In this document: positions 22,914 to 37,900 of the stretch, one piece after another
How positions within the stretch are numbered: position 1 is the stretch's first letter
Layout of the letters: each line of letters begins with the position of its first letter
Assembly (NCBI RefSeq): GCF_026914265.1
Contig: NC_069135.1
Location: 8,139,001 to 8,203,000 of the forward strand
Direction: 5' to 3'
Source: Mya arenaria
Taxonomy: Eukaryota; Mollusca; Bivalvia; Myida; Myidae
Length of the DNA stretch: 64,000 nucleotides
Made by a program: the position numbers and the translations under genes
The notes under the pieces: generated by a model
What the model was told of the DNA's origin: nothing
Database searches by the model: none
The model's input: the letters and a program-made list of their open reading frames with translations, nothing else

Positions 22914-25900
22914 CTGTATACAAAATAATATTAATGAAGATTACTTTCATATAGAAGTCAACAGCATACATGCAGTAAGTATACAATAGTTGAAACGAAA
23001 CCATAAACAATAAAATTATGGGCAACAAGGCAGTAAAAATGTACAAAATAGCAAACAGATATTCTAGACTTAGCGCTCTGTTATGATACACAAATAATTC
23101 CAGGGAATAGCTACTCTGTCAGTAAGTTTATCAAAGCAGTGACTTAGGTAATTTTAGTTTGGTTCAACTTTACCCTTTTCTTGGCAACCCACTCCTGGAG
23201 GAGCTGCCAATATCCAGACTGTGACTTCCTGTACAGCAGTATCCCAGCAACACCTATTACTGCTATGAAAACACAAGCGCCCACAATACCCAGAACAGTT
23301 GCTAGAGGGAAGCTCCTGGCTGACACAGACTTTGTCAGGGGAATGGGTGGGGTAAAGGATGAGGACACAAAGTGGATCACACCATTTGTACAAGGTATGT
23401 TGCCTTCAACGACCTTGCTCTTGTTCACATAAAACTGAAATATATAAATGTATGTGGATGTGTAATACACATACTGTATTATGAATTAATGGCTTGGCCA
23501 TTATGTTTATATTTTTGCAACATTCATAGCCGAAGGCAATGTGCCTATTGGCCTGTGAACTTTTCATTTAATGCAAAATATGTATAGGTATATTGCTTGC
23601 CTCATTATTTAAGATGTATAGCACATAATTATTTTCTTTACAAAAGCAAATAAAAAGTTTCTAACGATAACTGAAATACTTAATGCAGCCAGAATTTAAA
23701 ACAACGTTCTGGGTGATTATCACCAAACGCTGACATTGCACTAATATTTTCCATCAATTTCAAATGCATTATCATGTTCACTTCTTTAGTGAGGCAACAA
23801 AATATAAAACAGAATATGTGAGCTTCAGTGAACAAATTGATCACAACTCACAGCATGTTCTAAGAGGTTGTATGTTATGTACAGAGTCTCGTTGGACACT
23901 GTGGTTAGGCTGAAGTTCTTAAAGTCAACACTATTCAGAGTGGTCACATGGTCTGAAACCACCAATTGCTTCCTCAGGGCTTCGACTGGTAAAACCTGTG
24001 AAGAAATTAGTATTAATAGTATTAATATTATAAAATACAAATAATTCACTAATACTCTCTCACCCTTTATAAGGTCAGATATAGAGACAAAAATTTGTAT
24101 GATGATACAAATTGCTTGTAACAATGATATCTTGTTATTATAAACTACTAGTAGTTACACCAAAGGAAAGAAAAAATAGATTCCCTCAAACTTACTTTAT
24201 TTTTCAGTGTGTTGTCTATTGGAACAAACATGGTCAGTTTTTGGTTTGGAACATTTTCAGCACTTAGCAATGATTTTAAATCACTGTCCTCAGCTAAGTT
24301 TGTAATCATCTGAAATCAGCAGAATTGAGGCTATTTCTTGTTAAGAAACTCATATTTCCTACAAAAAGTATTAAATGACAAATTATCTCAATGATAAATA
24401 TACATAGTAGGCTCAAATTATATAAGAGCATGGTAAGCAGAGTGATACGACTGGTTGAGAATATTTACATAACCATTATGAACATATATACCAGGATATA
24501 ACACCAAGGCTATGACAATATATTCACATACCTCCATCTTTTCCTTTTGAAAAACAGACATACTTAATGGGGCACATATTCACCAACAGATAAACACATA
24601 TTTTAACTCCAAACAGACTACCAGAGTAAAGCTTATATGTCTATATAGAATTTCCACAATACTGAGGCAGCCCTACCTGGTAGATCATGGAGGAGGTGGG
24701 CAGGATTTGGAGAGTAGACAGGACATCACTGTTACAGTACTTCTTCCCATCGCCAACCAGGGCAGCCTCACACTGGCACCTGATTCCAGTGGCTACCTGG
24801 GACAGTCAACAAATATTCATGTCAAGTTAAAAGGCATTGGCTTCATTATCAATACTTATTTTTGTTTAACAGTCAAACCTTATAGTAATGTAAGGCAAGT
24901 GCAATTCCTAACATTTACAAGCCTGGAAATTGTAGTTTTATCCGTTTTGAATTTCATTAATTCAGCACAATACACAAACTAAATTATTCCCCTTTATATA
25001 AAACACTTAGGTTATATAATCGGAAATATTCTCTTATTTGAAATAGCTTACATAGTAGCTACAGGAAGCATTTTTATGACAACCTCCATTGCCATAGCTA
25101 CAGGGTCCACTGCAGTTGTATCCATCTCCATTGTACCCAGCATCACACACACAGGAAATGGCACCAGTTGCATTCTGGGAGCAGACAGCATTCACATCAC
25201 ACCCGCCATTCTTGTACCCACAGCTGGATTTGTCTATGAAAAAAAAAGAAAACCACGATTTCTATTTACATGTAAATAATAACTCTTTGTCATTTAATTT
25301 CTTCCCATTTCTTGCAGATATATTTGTTTCAAAACCATAAAACTAAGAAGTTGTTTTGCGATTAAATATGTATCATTCAGACTGCCATATCTATCCTTGT
25401 GTATCATTCAGACTGCCTTATATAATTATCCTTGAGTATTATTTGGACCGTATTATTTAAACAGCCTTATCTATCCTTGTGTATCATTTGGATAGTATCA
25501 TTTAAACAGCTCTATCTATCCTTGTGTATCATTCAAATTACCTTATCTATCTTTGTGTATCATTTGGACAGTATCATTCAAACAGCCTTATCTATCCTTG
25601 TGTATCATTCAGACAGCCTTAACCATCCTTGAGTATCAATCAGATTGCCTTATCTATCCATGTGTATCATTCAGAGAGCCTTATATATCCTTGTGTATCA
25701 TTCAGATTGCCTTATCTATTCTAGTGTATCATTCAGACTGTCTTATCTATCCTTGTGTATCATTCAGACATACTTATCTGCCATTGTGTATCATTTATAT
25801 TGCCTTATATATTCTTGATAATAGCATACAATATATATTTCAATACAACAATAAAACAGATAAGTGGGATCAGGATTGTATATTATTAAGCTTACCAATA

Positions 25901-28900
25901 TCACAGTTTTTGCCAGCCCAGCCCTCTATACAAGTGTTACAGTCCAGGCCTATGAACTTGGGCTCACAGGTACATGTTCCGTTACCGCGGCTACCATCAC
26001 TGCACACCCCATGACCATGACATGGGGTCTCTGGACCACCAGGACAGTCTAAATCAGGTTATTTATGTTAATATATTAACAAAATATAAAGAAGATTGCA
26101 AAAAATAGTTAATAGTGTGGCAAACTGTAACTTAAATGCTGACAAATGTGAAACATGCTAGAGTTAAATACTTTGTGAAAATTTAAATTTCAACAATTTT
26201 TGTTTTACAGTATTTAATTCTGCTTATGTATCCAAATAATTCATAAGTACATGACGATAAGAACATCAAATGTTCAAGATAATACAAAATTCACATGTAT
26301 ATTGCCAGTAGTCTACAATATAACCAATATCCTTTTTAAAAAATCCAGGACTGCAGTCTACAGTGTAATCAATATCCTGTTTAATGGCACAAGAATCTAG
26401 GTCAGTAGTCTACAATATAACCAATATCCTGTTTAATGGCACAAGGAGCTAGGCCAGTAGTCTACAATATAACCAATATCCTGTTTAATGGCACAAGGAT
26501 CTAGGCCAGTAGTCTACAAATAACCAATATCCTGTTTAAATACACAAGGATCTAGGCCAGTAGTCTACAATATAAACAATATCCTGTTTAATGGCACAAG
26601 GATCTAGGCCAGTAGTCTACAATATAACCAATATCCTGTTTAATGGCACAAGGATCCAGGCCAGTAGTCTACAATATAACCAATATCCTGTTTAATGGCA
26701 CAAGGATCCAGGCCAGTAGTCTACAATATAACCAATATCCTGTTTAAAGACACAAGGATCCAGGCCAGTAGTCTACAATATAACCAATATCCTGTTTAAT
26801 GGCACAAGGTTCCAGGCCAGTAGTCTACAATATAACCAATATCCTGTTTAATGACACAAGGATCCAGGCCAGTAGTCTACAATATAAACAATATCATGTT
26901 TAATGGCACAAAGACCCAGGCCAGTAGTCTACAATATAACCAATATCCTGTTTAATGGCACAAGGATTCCAGGCTGGTAGTCTACACTATAACCAATATC
27001 CTGTTTAATGGCACAAGGATCTAGGCCAGTAGTCTACACTATTACCAATGTCCTGTTTGTTTAAAGACACAAGGATCCAGGCTAGTAGTCTACAGTGTAA
27101 CCAATATCCTGTTTAATGGCACAAGGATCCAGGCCAGTAGTCTACAATATAACCAATATCCAGTTTGAAGACACAAGGATCCAGGCCAGTAGTCTACAGT
27201 GTAACCAATATCCTGTTTAATGGCACAAGGATTCCAGGCTGGTAGTCTACACTATAACCAATATCCTGTTTAATGGCACAAGGATCTATGCCAGTAGTCT
27301 ACAATATAAACAATATCCTGTTTAATGGCACAAGGATCCAGGCTAGTAGTTCTCAATATAACCAATATCCTGTTTAATGGCACAAGGATCCAGGCCAGTA
27401 GTCTACAATATAACCAATATCCTGTTTAATGGCACAAGGATCCAGGCCAGTAGTCTACAATATAACCAATATCCTGTTTAATGGCACAAGGATCCAGGCC
27501 AGTAGTCTACAATATAACCAATATCCTGTTTAATGACACAAGGATCCAGGCCAGTAGTCTACAATATAAACAATATCATGTTTAATGGCACAAAGACCCA
27601 GGCCAGTAGTCTACAATATAACCAATATCCTGTTTAATGGCACAAGGATTCCAGGCTGGTAGTCTACACTATAACCAATATCCTGTTTAATGGCACAAGG
27701 ATCTAGGCCAGTAGTCTACACTATTACCAATGTCCTGTTTGTTTAAAGACACAAGGATCCAGGCTAGTAGTCTACAGTGTAACCAATATCCTGTTTAATG
27801 GCACAAGGATCCAGGCCAGTAGTCTACAATATAACCAATATCCAGTTTGAAGACACAAGGATCCAGGCCAGTAGTCTACAGTGTAACCAATATCCTGTTT
27901 AATGGCACAAGGATTCCAGGCTGGTAGTCTACACTATAACCAATATCCTGTTTAATGGCACAAGGATCTATGCCAGTAGTCTACAATATAAACAATATCC
28001 TGTTTAATGGCACAAGGATCCAGGCTAGTAGTTCTCAATATAACCAATATCCTGTTTAATGGCACAAGGATCAAGGCCAGTAGTCTACAATATAACCAAA
28101 ATCCTGTTTAATGGCACAAGAACCCATGCCAGTAGTCTACAATATAACCAATATCCTGTTTAAAGACACAAGGATCCAGGCCAGTAGTCTACAATATAAC
28201 CAATATCCTGTTTAATGGCACAAGGATCCAGGCCAGTAGTCTACAATATAACCAATATCCTGTTTAATGACACAAGGATCCAGGCCAGTAGTCTACAATA
28301 TAAACAATATCATGTTTAATGGCACAAAGACCCAGGCCAGTAGTCTACAATATAACCAATATCCTGTTTAATGGCACAAGGATTCCAGGCTGGTAGTCTA
28401 CACTATAACCAATATCCTGTTTAATGGCACAAGGATCTAGGCCAGTAGTCTACACTATTACCAATGTCCTGTTTGTTTAAAGACACAAGGATCCAGGCTA
28501 GTAGTCTACAGTGTAACCAATATCCTGTTTAATGGCACAAGGATCCAGGCCAGTAGTCTACAATATAACCAATATCCAGTTTGAAGACACAAGGATCCAG
28601 GCCAGTAGTCTACAGTGTAACCAATATCCTGTTTAATGGCACAAGGATTCCAGGCTGGTAGTCTACAGTATAACCAATATCCTGTTTAATGGCACAAGGA
28701 TCTATGCCAGTAGTCTACAATATAAACAATATCCTGTTTAATGGCACAAGGATCCAGGCTAGTAGTTGTCAATATAACCAATATCCTGTTTAATGGCACA
28801 AGAACCCAGGACAGAAGTCTACAATATAACCAATATCCTGTTTAATGGCACAAAAATCTAGGCCAGTAGTCTACAATATAACCAATATCCTATTTAATGG

Positions 28901-31900
28901 CACAAGGATCCAGGCCAGTAGTCTACAATATAACCAATATCCTGTTTAATGGCATAAGGATCCAGGCCAGTAGTCTACAATATAACCAATATCCTGTTTA
29001 ATGGCACAAGGATCCAGGCCAGTAGTCTACAATATAACCAATATCCTGTTTAATGGCACAAGAACCTAGGCCAGTAGTCTACAATATAACCAATATCCTG
29101 TTTAAAGGCACAAGGATCTAGGCCAGTAGTCTACAATATAACCAATATCCTGTTTAATGGCACAATGATCCAGGCCAGTAGTCTACAATATAACCAATAT
29201 ATTGTTTAATGGCACAAGGATCCAGGCCAGTAGTCTACAATATAACCAAAATCCTGTTTAATGGCACAAGAACCCAGGCCAGTAGTCTACAATATAACCA
29301 ATATCCTGTTTAATGGCACAAGGATCCAGGCCAGTAGTCTACAATATAACCAATATCCTGTTTAATGACACAAGGATCCAGGCCAGTAGTCTACATTATA
29401 ACCATTATCAAATATCTTGCATTCAACTATGTTTATCAAAACCTATTGTAGGTGCAGATACAAGCAAAAATAATGGCAAAATGTTATTACCCTTTATATA
29501 TAAAATATTTACACCAAGCAGTGGAATAATCTATGAAGTAGAGTTTTTTTATGACATGCAATTCCATGTATGAAAGCAACATGTTTTTTGTACCAGAAGT
29601 CTTCAAGTATTATATGTGTGCATTACATTAATAAATGGCAACAGTGTCATTGATATGAATTAGACTTCATTCTTGCAAGCATGATGTTCATGTCTTGACT
29701 ATGGGCAACAAACTTGATATGTCCCTAAAGTATTTGGGATGGGTCAAGTTGGAAATGCAATCTCCATAAAAATTTTGGAATGGGTTAGGTCGGAAATGCA
29801 ATTTCCGTTAAATAATTGGGATGGTTTAGATTGGAAATGCAATGACAGATAAAAATTTGGGATGGCGAAGGTTGGACATGCAATTTTGTTAAATATTTGG
29901 GATGGCGAAGGTTGGACATGCAATTTCGTTAAATATTTGGGATGGCTTTGTTAGATTGGAAATCAAACGTCATCAAAACCTGAACAGTTGAGTCCAAAAT
30001 ACCCCTCACAACAGCCCTTCTCCTAGCATTGTGCAAAAATAAAATTATGTATCATTATGGGTGATCATAGTGAGCCACAACTTCAGGCCAATGAGTAGAA
30101 AATTAGTTTTTAAATGAGGTTTATGAGTCTCCTTGAAAAATATTTTGTTGAATTTTGTAGTTCTAGTAGTAGTTGAATATGTAGTTAAAATACACTCAAT
30201 TATTTTTAATTGAAATTTAGTCAACAAGTTTTCAAAAATATGCATCAAGCTTATCAATATTAAGAGCAGCTTATTAAAACAATAGTTAAAACAATTCATA
30301 TTTCTAATTAATATTGGAGCTGAAAAAAATCATTAACTATGACCAACTTGGTTGACTTACAATGGTTTCCGTGACACAGATGCCCTGGCAACCCTGCTGC
30401 TCAGTGATGGAACCATGGGACGTCCTTACAGCATAGAAACACGACACAGGGTCCACTTTCTCCACAGGGAGTTGGGATGGAGACACACAGCTGTAGTCTG
30501 TACCCCTGCATGCTGCACAGGGACCCTGCCATGAAGTGTGATAGGTGATAAATGGTTGAACTTGAAATTCCAAAACACCATTACTGATTAAATTTTATTA
30601 AACTCTAAATTTAAACTTAATTTTCTCAAATCTTGAAAATAAGCCAATGGGGTTATGGAACTAAAATTATGAAATAAGCAAGATGCTGATGGTATGTATA
30701 CCTTGGACAATTATATACACTAAAAAAGCTTAGTTTCATGAATATGCATCAGAAACATATTTTAAACAAGCAAATTTGTTGAATTGATAACCCCCACCTG
30801 ATAATGCAAAGTTTATAGATTGGAAATGAAAAGTAGGTGGACTATTCCTACATTAACATGTAATATGGCTGCAGAGAAATTGACCGTTATGAACGTTGGA
30901 TATAAGTTAGAGTTTGTTTGGAATTATTAGAAATAAAAGTTTTGTATATAGAGTAATAGTTTCTATGAATTTGAATGATTTCAAAGTGAAAGTTCAGATA
31001 TGTCTGAAGTGATAACAGTAACTAGTGACCAAATTTTTTTATCACATACACCCAGTTGAAAACATGTCCAAAAGTTCATCAAGGAAAACATTCTGATCAA
31101 GTTCCATGAATATAAGACCATACATAATGCCTCTAATGTGTGTCGTTTTTCTCTACAATTTGACCTAGTGACCTAGTTTTTGATCCCATGTGCCCCACTT
31201 TACAAGCAGTCCATATTTCATCAAGGGGTGCATCAAGACCAAGTTTGAACATAATCCAACCAATCATTTTAGTTCCAGACAAAAAATCTTAAGATTTGAC
31301 CTAGTGACCTTATTTTTGACCATATGTGACCCAGTTTTAAGTAAGTCCAAGATTTCATCAAGGAAAACATTCTGATTATGAATATGAATATTTGACCATG
31401 TATAATGCCTCTAGTATGTTCCAAAGATTTTTTTAAGATTTGACCAAGTGACCTAGTTTTTGACCCCATGTGACCCACTTTTTTAAGTGGTACATATTTC
31501 ACGAAGGGGTACATCATGACCAATTTTGAACATAGCTTGACCAATTATTACCATGATATGGTTCCAGACAAGATTTTTCTAAGATTTAATCTAGCCACCT
31601 AATTTTAGATCATATGTGACCCAGTTTTATTTACAACCATGTGACCCACTTTTACAAGTGGTCGAGATTTGATCCAGGGGAACATTCTGACCAAGTTTGA
31701 ACATTTTCTGATCAATGCCTACCAAGATATGGTACCGGACGGAATGACGGACGGACAACGCCAAAACAGTATCCCCCTCCCGAAATCTTCGATTCGGCAG
31801 GGGATAATTACAAATCCATCAGAGATGTATATGCATGTGTGGTAATGTCTAGAAGAACACATGAAAATAATCATTCCTCTTTAGTATATGTTTATTCATG

Positions 31901-34900
31901 CTGGTTTAGTTTAGTTCATACCAATATATTTAAGTTCAATATGAAGACAATCATAAACTGGAATGAATCCCACTTGAGTATGTTAGTTTGGTATAAACCA
32001 ATTCAGTATTAAAGGCCATGGGTAAATATCTCTGGTGGTGGTCAAACCCACACATGTTTTGGTTAGACGCTGACACCTTTACCATGATACGCTGACACCT
32101 TTACCATGATACGCTGACACCTTTACCATGATACGCTGACACCTTTACCATGATACGCTGACACCTTTACCATGATACCACATTCCATTTTGTGCCCATT
32201 CATCAAACATTGCTTATTTCACTGGTGCCTTCAAACCTTGGTTGTAGTGACAATTTTGTTGTCGCAGTTGTTGAAGATTGGGTGGAAAAGGCCGTCGATT
32301 TCATTGACCATCCCACCGTACGTGAACATGTCCTGCTTCACAACATGGATACCATTGGCATACAGCTCCTGGGAAAGGGAGGAAATAATCATAAGGTCTA
32401 TTTCTATTTCTAACTCAGTGTACAGCAATGAAATACAAGATATTATGCTATTCCTGAGACATTCATGTTGCTTGTTAAGTTACACAGTTTTAACTTATAG
32501 CATTGCAATTGATTTTTTGTAAGTCTGTTTCTTTTGCAACAAGAATAAAGCAAACATTTGATGATAAATAAAAAAAATTGTAACCGTTTGGCTACACATC
32601 AAGATCATAGTAAATGTTAGAACTTAGTATTAAGCATTTAATAAGCCATGGAAAAAAAGCATAAAAAGCCTTCGGTCAAAAATCGATAACTATAATCAAG
32701 ACCATACAAGCATAAGAACATCAATAACATAGAAAGCCTTCAGTAAAAAAACAATATAGCCAGCATAAGGCCATAAATCAAGAATATACATAGTAAGTGT
32801 AAGGCAATAATTCAAGAACATAGTAAGCTTGTGGCTATACTTCAAACCATGGTAAGCATTAGGCTAAAAATCAAGAACATTATTAGTATGCCTTTGACCA
32901 TTAATAAAAAACATGGTAAGTGTTAGGCTATTAATTCCCTTGTATGCATTCATCTAACTGTGTTTTGTCTCATATAACATTTTACATTTCTGTAAAACTT
33001 CACAGCAGCTAACAAAACCCAGTCTCCAGCCTTACCCCGTTGTTCTCAGTGAAGTCTATCCTGTGTAGTGATCCCTCGAACTCGCTGATGAGTAGCTGTC
33101 CATCCTCCGCCAGAAACATGTACACCAGAGACGAGTGGATGAATGAGCCAAGAAGTGCACGGGTCTGATATAAACAATAAGGGGTATATTTTCACGAAAC
33201 AGGTTAATAAGAAATTATATATTTCAAGCATGTACCCCAAAGATGAATGGATTAACAAACTGAACAATGCCAGAATCTGATAACGACTAGTGGGCTGACG
33301 TTAACAAATTAACTTCAAATAATTTATAGATTTAAAAAAGAGATAATAAACTAGAGTCATGTTTTCAGCCAAACCTTCTTGAACATAAGGGTGACTAGGT
33401 TAAGTACCACAATTACGCAGGCTGAGGTATTACCATTGTCCTGTTGAGGCGACTAGCAGCTGCATCGTTGGGGACAAACAGGGTGTACTCGTTCATCTTC
33501 TCTATAGTCTCTATCAACCCATACTCCTGCAAACAGTTAAAAGTGAACAAAACTCACATGTATCCAGAAAAGTTTTCTGTATTTGCAACATGCACCATGT
33601 GCCATAAATAAAAAATATTCCTCTACATTTAAAATGTGCCATGTGTCGTAAATAATGAAATATTCCTCTATATTTAACGTGTGCCATTTGTCATGTATTA
33701 TGATATATTCCTCTATATTCAGAATGCTTCAGGGGGCATAAATAATGAAATTATATTCAATGTGTAATGCTAATTTGCTAGGAAATAATTGTTCAATGGT
33801 TTTGGAAAATGATGCCAAGGTGGACATTATCTTATCTTTTGCTGAAGTATTTTGGCACACTTTTCTATCCATCATAGTCAGTACAGTGAGCGTTACCTTT
33901 AGCCAAGAGGTGAAGATGCTATACTGGGGGTTTTGGGCCAGGAGGTCAGCAAGTTCTGGGTAGTTGTCAGGGTCCACTGGCTCATACGGCTCCAAAACCT
34001 GCCATCAACAACAGTGCCAATAAAGGACTATATTCAAATAGCAAATATTTTCGATCAAAAGATAGCTGTATAAAACAAAAACTAACAAAAAACATTTACA
34101 TTTATTTAAATGATCATACACATCATCGATTTGTTTTTCAAACTCATTGCTACAAATCATCTGTGTTTTTATATACTTAAATAAAGTATTCTTAACTCTT
34201 AAAATCTAATTTATAATAAGAAAAAACTATTTCATTTATTGATTCATTAAGCACCTTATCAATAACATGTATGTAGCCATTGGTTGCAATGATGTCAGAC
34301 TTGATCACCGAGGCAACAGTTCCCGTCTTCTTAGGCATCACCTTGACAACCTGCAGCACAATAGCAATGTTGATGTTTTGAAGAAAACAAGCATTTATTT
34401 AAAATTTCTTTTTAAATAACAAGTGACATTTATCACAGTTTGTTTATGAACACTTGACAAGAGTACAGCAAGTGGATGCCAGTGTCTGTGATTCGATTCC
34501 CTTCAAAGGGGCATAACTTCACAATCATTTAAACCAGAGTTATTTTGTGTGAAAATCTTGAACACTTTTTAGGCAAATGTCTTCAAAAAACACTAGATAA
34601 ATACAATGCTACCATAATACTAGTAATTATAGATTTTTTTTTTAACAGACGTACAAAGCTCATATATTTTGATGATAACATAATAAACCATATTTTTTCT
34701 GCTCTATTTGACTCCTATCACACTACAATGTTACGACAACCACAACAGCTATCCTACACTTATACACAGTCATAACATATATGACCAGCTTCTCACCCCA
34801 TCAGATCCTTTTGTCACATAGAGAGAGAAGCCATCAGCCATTGTGTCCACTTTCCTGATGGAAGACACCTTCACCAGCTCATCTAAGCTGTGACTGCCCG

Positions 34901-37900
34901 CTACAGTATGGTAACTGCAAAATAAACAACTTTCTCATTATTTTTATTTTATTATCGGACAAATCTTGTAAAGAACGAAAAGCTGTCTGTAAGACAGCGC
35001 TATCAACTATTAAGCCACTTTTTATATGTATATAAATTGATTAACATAAATGTGTTTTTTTTAATATGTTCATGTCAAAAGCATGGTTCACAACTAGGAT
35101 TGAGGAATAAGAGAGTTTACCAAGTGAATTAGTATGCCAATGTTTTAAAACAATGGATCATAACTAGGATTGAGGAATAAGAGAGTTTACCAAGTGAATT
35201 AGTATGCCAATGTTTTAAAACAATGGATCATAACTAGGATTGAGGAATAAGAGAGTTTACCAAGTGAATTAGTATGCCAATGTTTTAAAACAATGGATTA
35301 TAACTTGGGTTGAGGATCATACAAAGTTTTCCAAGTGAAGTATTATGTCAATGTACGAAAACAAGGGGTAATAAGGAAGATTGAGGATCATATCGAGTTC
35401 ACTTAATGAAGTTTTTGTCAACAAATGAAAACCAGGGGCCATAACTTGGATTGGAGCTGATAAAGAGTTAAGCGGTACTAAGTGAAGCACTGTGCCAATG
35501 CATGAGCCATGTATGAGATATGAATAAAATTCAAACTTAAACCAAAAACTGTTAGTCAATCAGGGGCCATAACTTGTATTTAGGATCAATTAGTTATTTT
35601 ACTAAGTTGGCTGATGGCCTTGAACAATAAATAGGGGATATTATGATAGGACGCTTTTCTGGTGGCCTGTATCACGTCGAGTTCGTTCGAGACGGATACA
35701 TGTTTACTCACCGAACTCAACGTGATGCAGGTCACCAGTAAATCATTTTATCGTAATATTCCATTTATTATATACCTGCAAATTCAATTATTCCTTTTTA
35801 TTTTTGTTTCAATACGATTTAATTTTACCGCCATCTGTCAAATGCGCCTATGAATTCGAATGTGTTATGTAGCTTTGTGTAATGAAGTCAAGGGAGGCTA
35901 CTTCACTACAGCAAAACGAAGTCAGAAGTTACAGAATTCACTTTATGGACCAAAATAAGAACAAAATATTTTATGTTTTAGCAAAATTAACAAATTGCTT
36001 GTACGAAAACAAATATTAGATGTCCCAGCACAAAAAAAAAGAACAACAAAAAAGCGGTAGTTATTTTATGAGTATACACTAATCGTCATTTCCTGTAGAC
36101 GTAACACGGCCATTTTAAACAAAGTAAATATTCGTGGGATTATTTTGACGATCATAAAATGCAGAATTTAGGGAAGTTAGTGAGTCAATCGCTACTTCTA
36201 TCAATGACGCGAATTCGCCTTCTTCTTTGTATTGGTGAGCTGCTTATATTTATGATAATAAACATGGATAATGCAACAATTTATGAAGTTTGAAATGGCA
36301 AACAACTACTGTAGTTCACTGAAGCATGTGTGAAGTAGCTGTCTAGATAGATTGAAAGTGTTCTCTGCTTCGTGCTTATCCTCATGGTTCTTTGAAGAAG
36401 ATGAGAACCATGTTCCTGAATATTAACATGCTTCTGGAGTGTGAGTAAAGTTAGTTTATTTAATGTATTTAAAAGTTGACATGTTTTACCAGCTTTTTTG
36501 GTAACCCTATTTTTAGCAACGCAGAAGTAGTTCCGAGATTACACACGGTACTCGCATGATACGAAATCAGAAAACGACAGTAACACGATACGGATTTTTC
36601 AATACTGCGTGCTGTATTTTCACTGTTGGATATGGAAAAGGAATTTGATAGGCATATAATAAGGTGAAATATCAAGCCAATTAATGAATGTCTTTTGAGA
36701 TATTGGAAAAAACTTAAACTAAATGCTGATGCAGATGCTGAGTTGAATAGAAAAATCTGCTTCTCACCGAAGATGGTTTGGGTTCAAACTTAACAAGGGT
36801 AACTTTTCATGGCCTCTCAAAACCACACCATTTACTAGTTCCACCTAGGAAGTGGAAACCAGCCTGATTCTGTAAGCTTATATCTTTCCTCACAATCAAG
36901 GTCTAAGAAATAGACCTAAAATTTACCATATTTGAGTAAAAGTGGACGGAAAATGATAGGTACTTTTTGTATTTGACCAGGGCCTACTCAATATGACCAA
37001 AAATTGACTTGTGATTAATCAGGTCAAGTTCTCCACATTTAATGAGAATGGCATCCTCAGGTTTGCTACAAGAATGAACAAAACCACATGACTGTATCAA
37101 AACGAGCAGCTTTCATATTGACATGATGAAAGTCACCCATATATGATAGAAAAATAACTTTGATAACCAAATTCTCAAAATCCTACTGAACTAAAATTAT
37201 CACAGAATGTGATCAATAACCCTGCATTCCCAAGTGTCCGATTGTCAAATAATTTTAAACTCTGACCTAGTATGACCATGATATTGACCAGGTACAAACT
37301 ATCATCAGTAAGGCTTTATAGCAAAAAATATTAAGCTCAGAAGGGGCGATATGACCTTGGCCTTGAAGGTAGGGGCACAGAGCGTCTGTAAAACACATCC
37401 TCAAACTATGGTGGTCATTTCTGGCAAATAATTCCAAAATCTGACATTATATGACAATGATATGGATTTTACAAAACTATCATCAGTAAGGCTTATATAG
37501 CAAAACATACTAAGTTCAGAAGGTTTCTGAGACCATGACTTCTAAGGTAGGGACACCGGTCTTAAGTATCACCTCCTAATACTTTGCTGGTCACTTCTGC
37601 CATAAGTTTAAAATTGGACCATGAATGATAAAGATATGGAACAGACACAAACTATTAACAGTAAAGCTTATATAAGTTATCATAAGTTCAGAAGATTGCT
37701 GTCACCTTGACCTTTAAGGTAGGGGCACATGTCTTGTGCACACCATTTCCTCTTGCTATGATGGTCACTTCAGCTGAATAGTTTTAACATCTAACCATGC
37801 ATGAGGTAGATATGAAGCAGACAAAAACAGGACAGACCAATGATCACATACTTTGTTCAGAAGATTGCTGTGACCTTGACCTTGAATGTAAAGAATAGGG

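Noticed and set aside
23181..23432. Plus-strand 83-codon frame over the receptor transmembrane exon
   Set aside because: Antisense shadow of exon 21, which has splice sites, a FAS1 box and a membrane helix on the minus strand.
26300..29410. CRISPR-like repeat array
   Set aside because: The whole 52-bp unit is repeated with no unique spacers, in a eukaryotic intron. It is a minisatellite.
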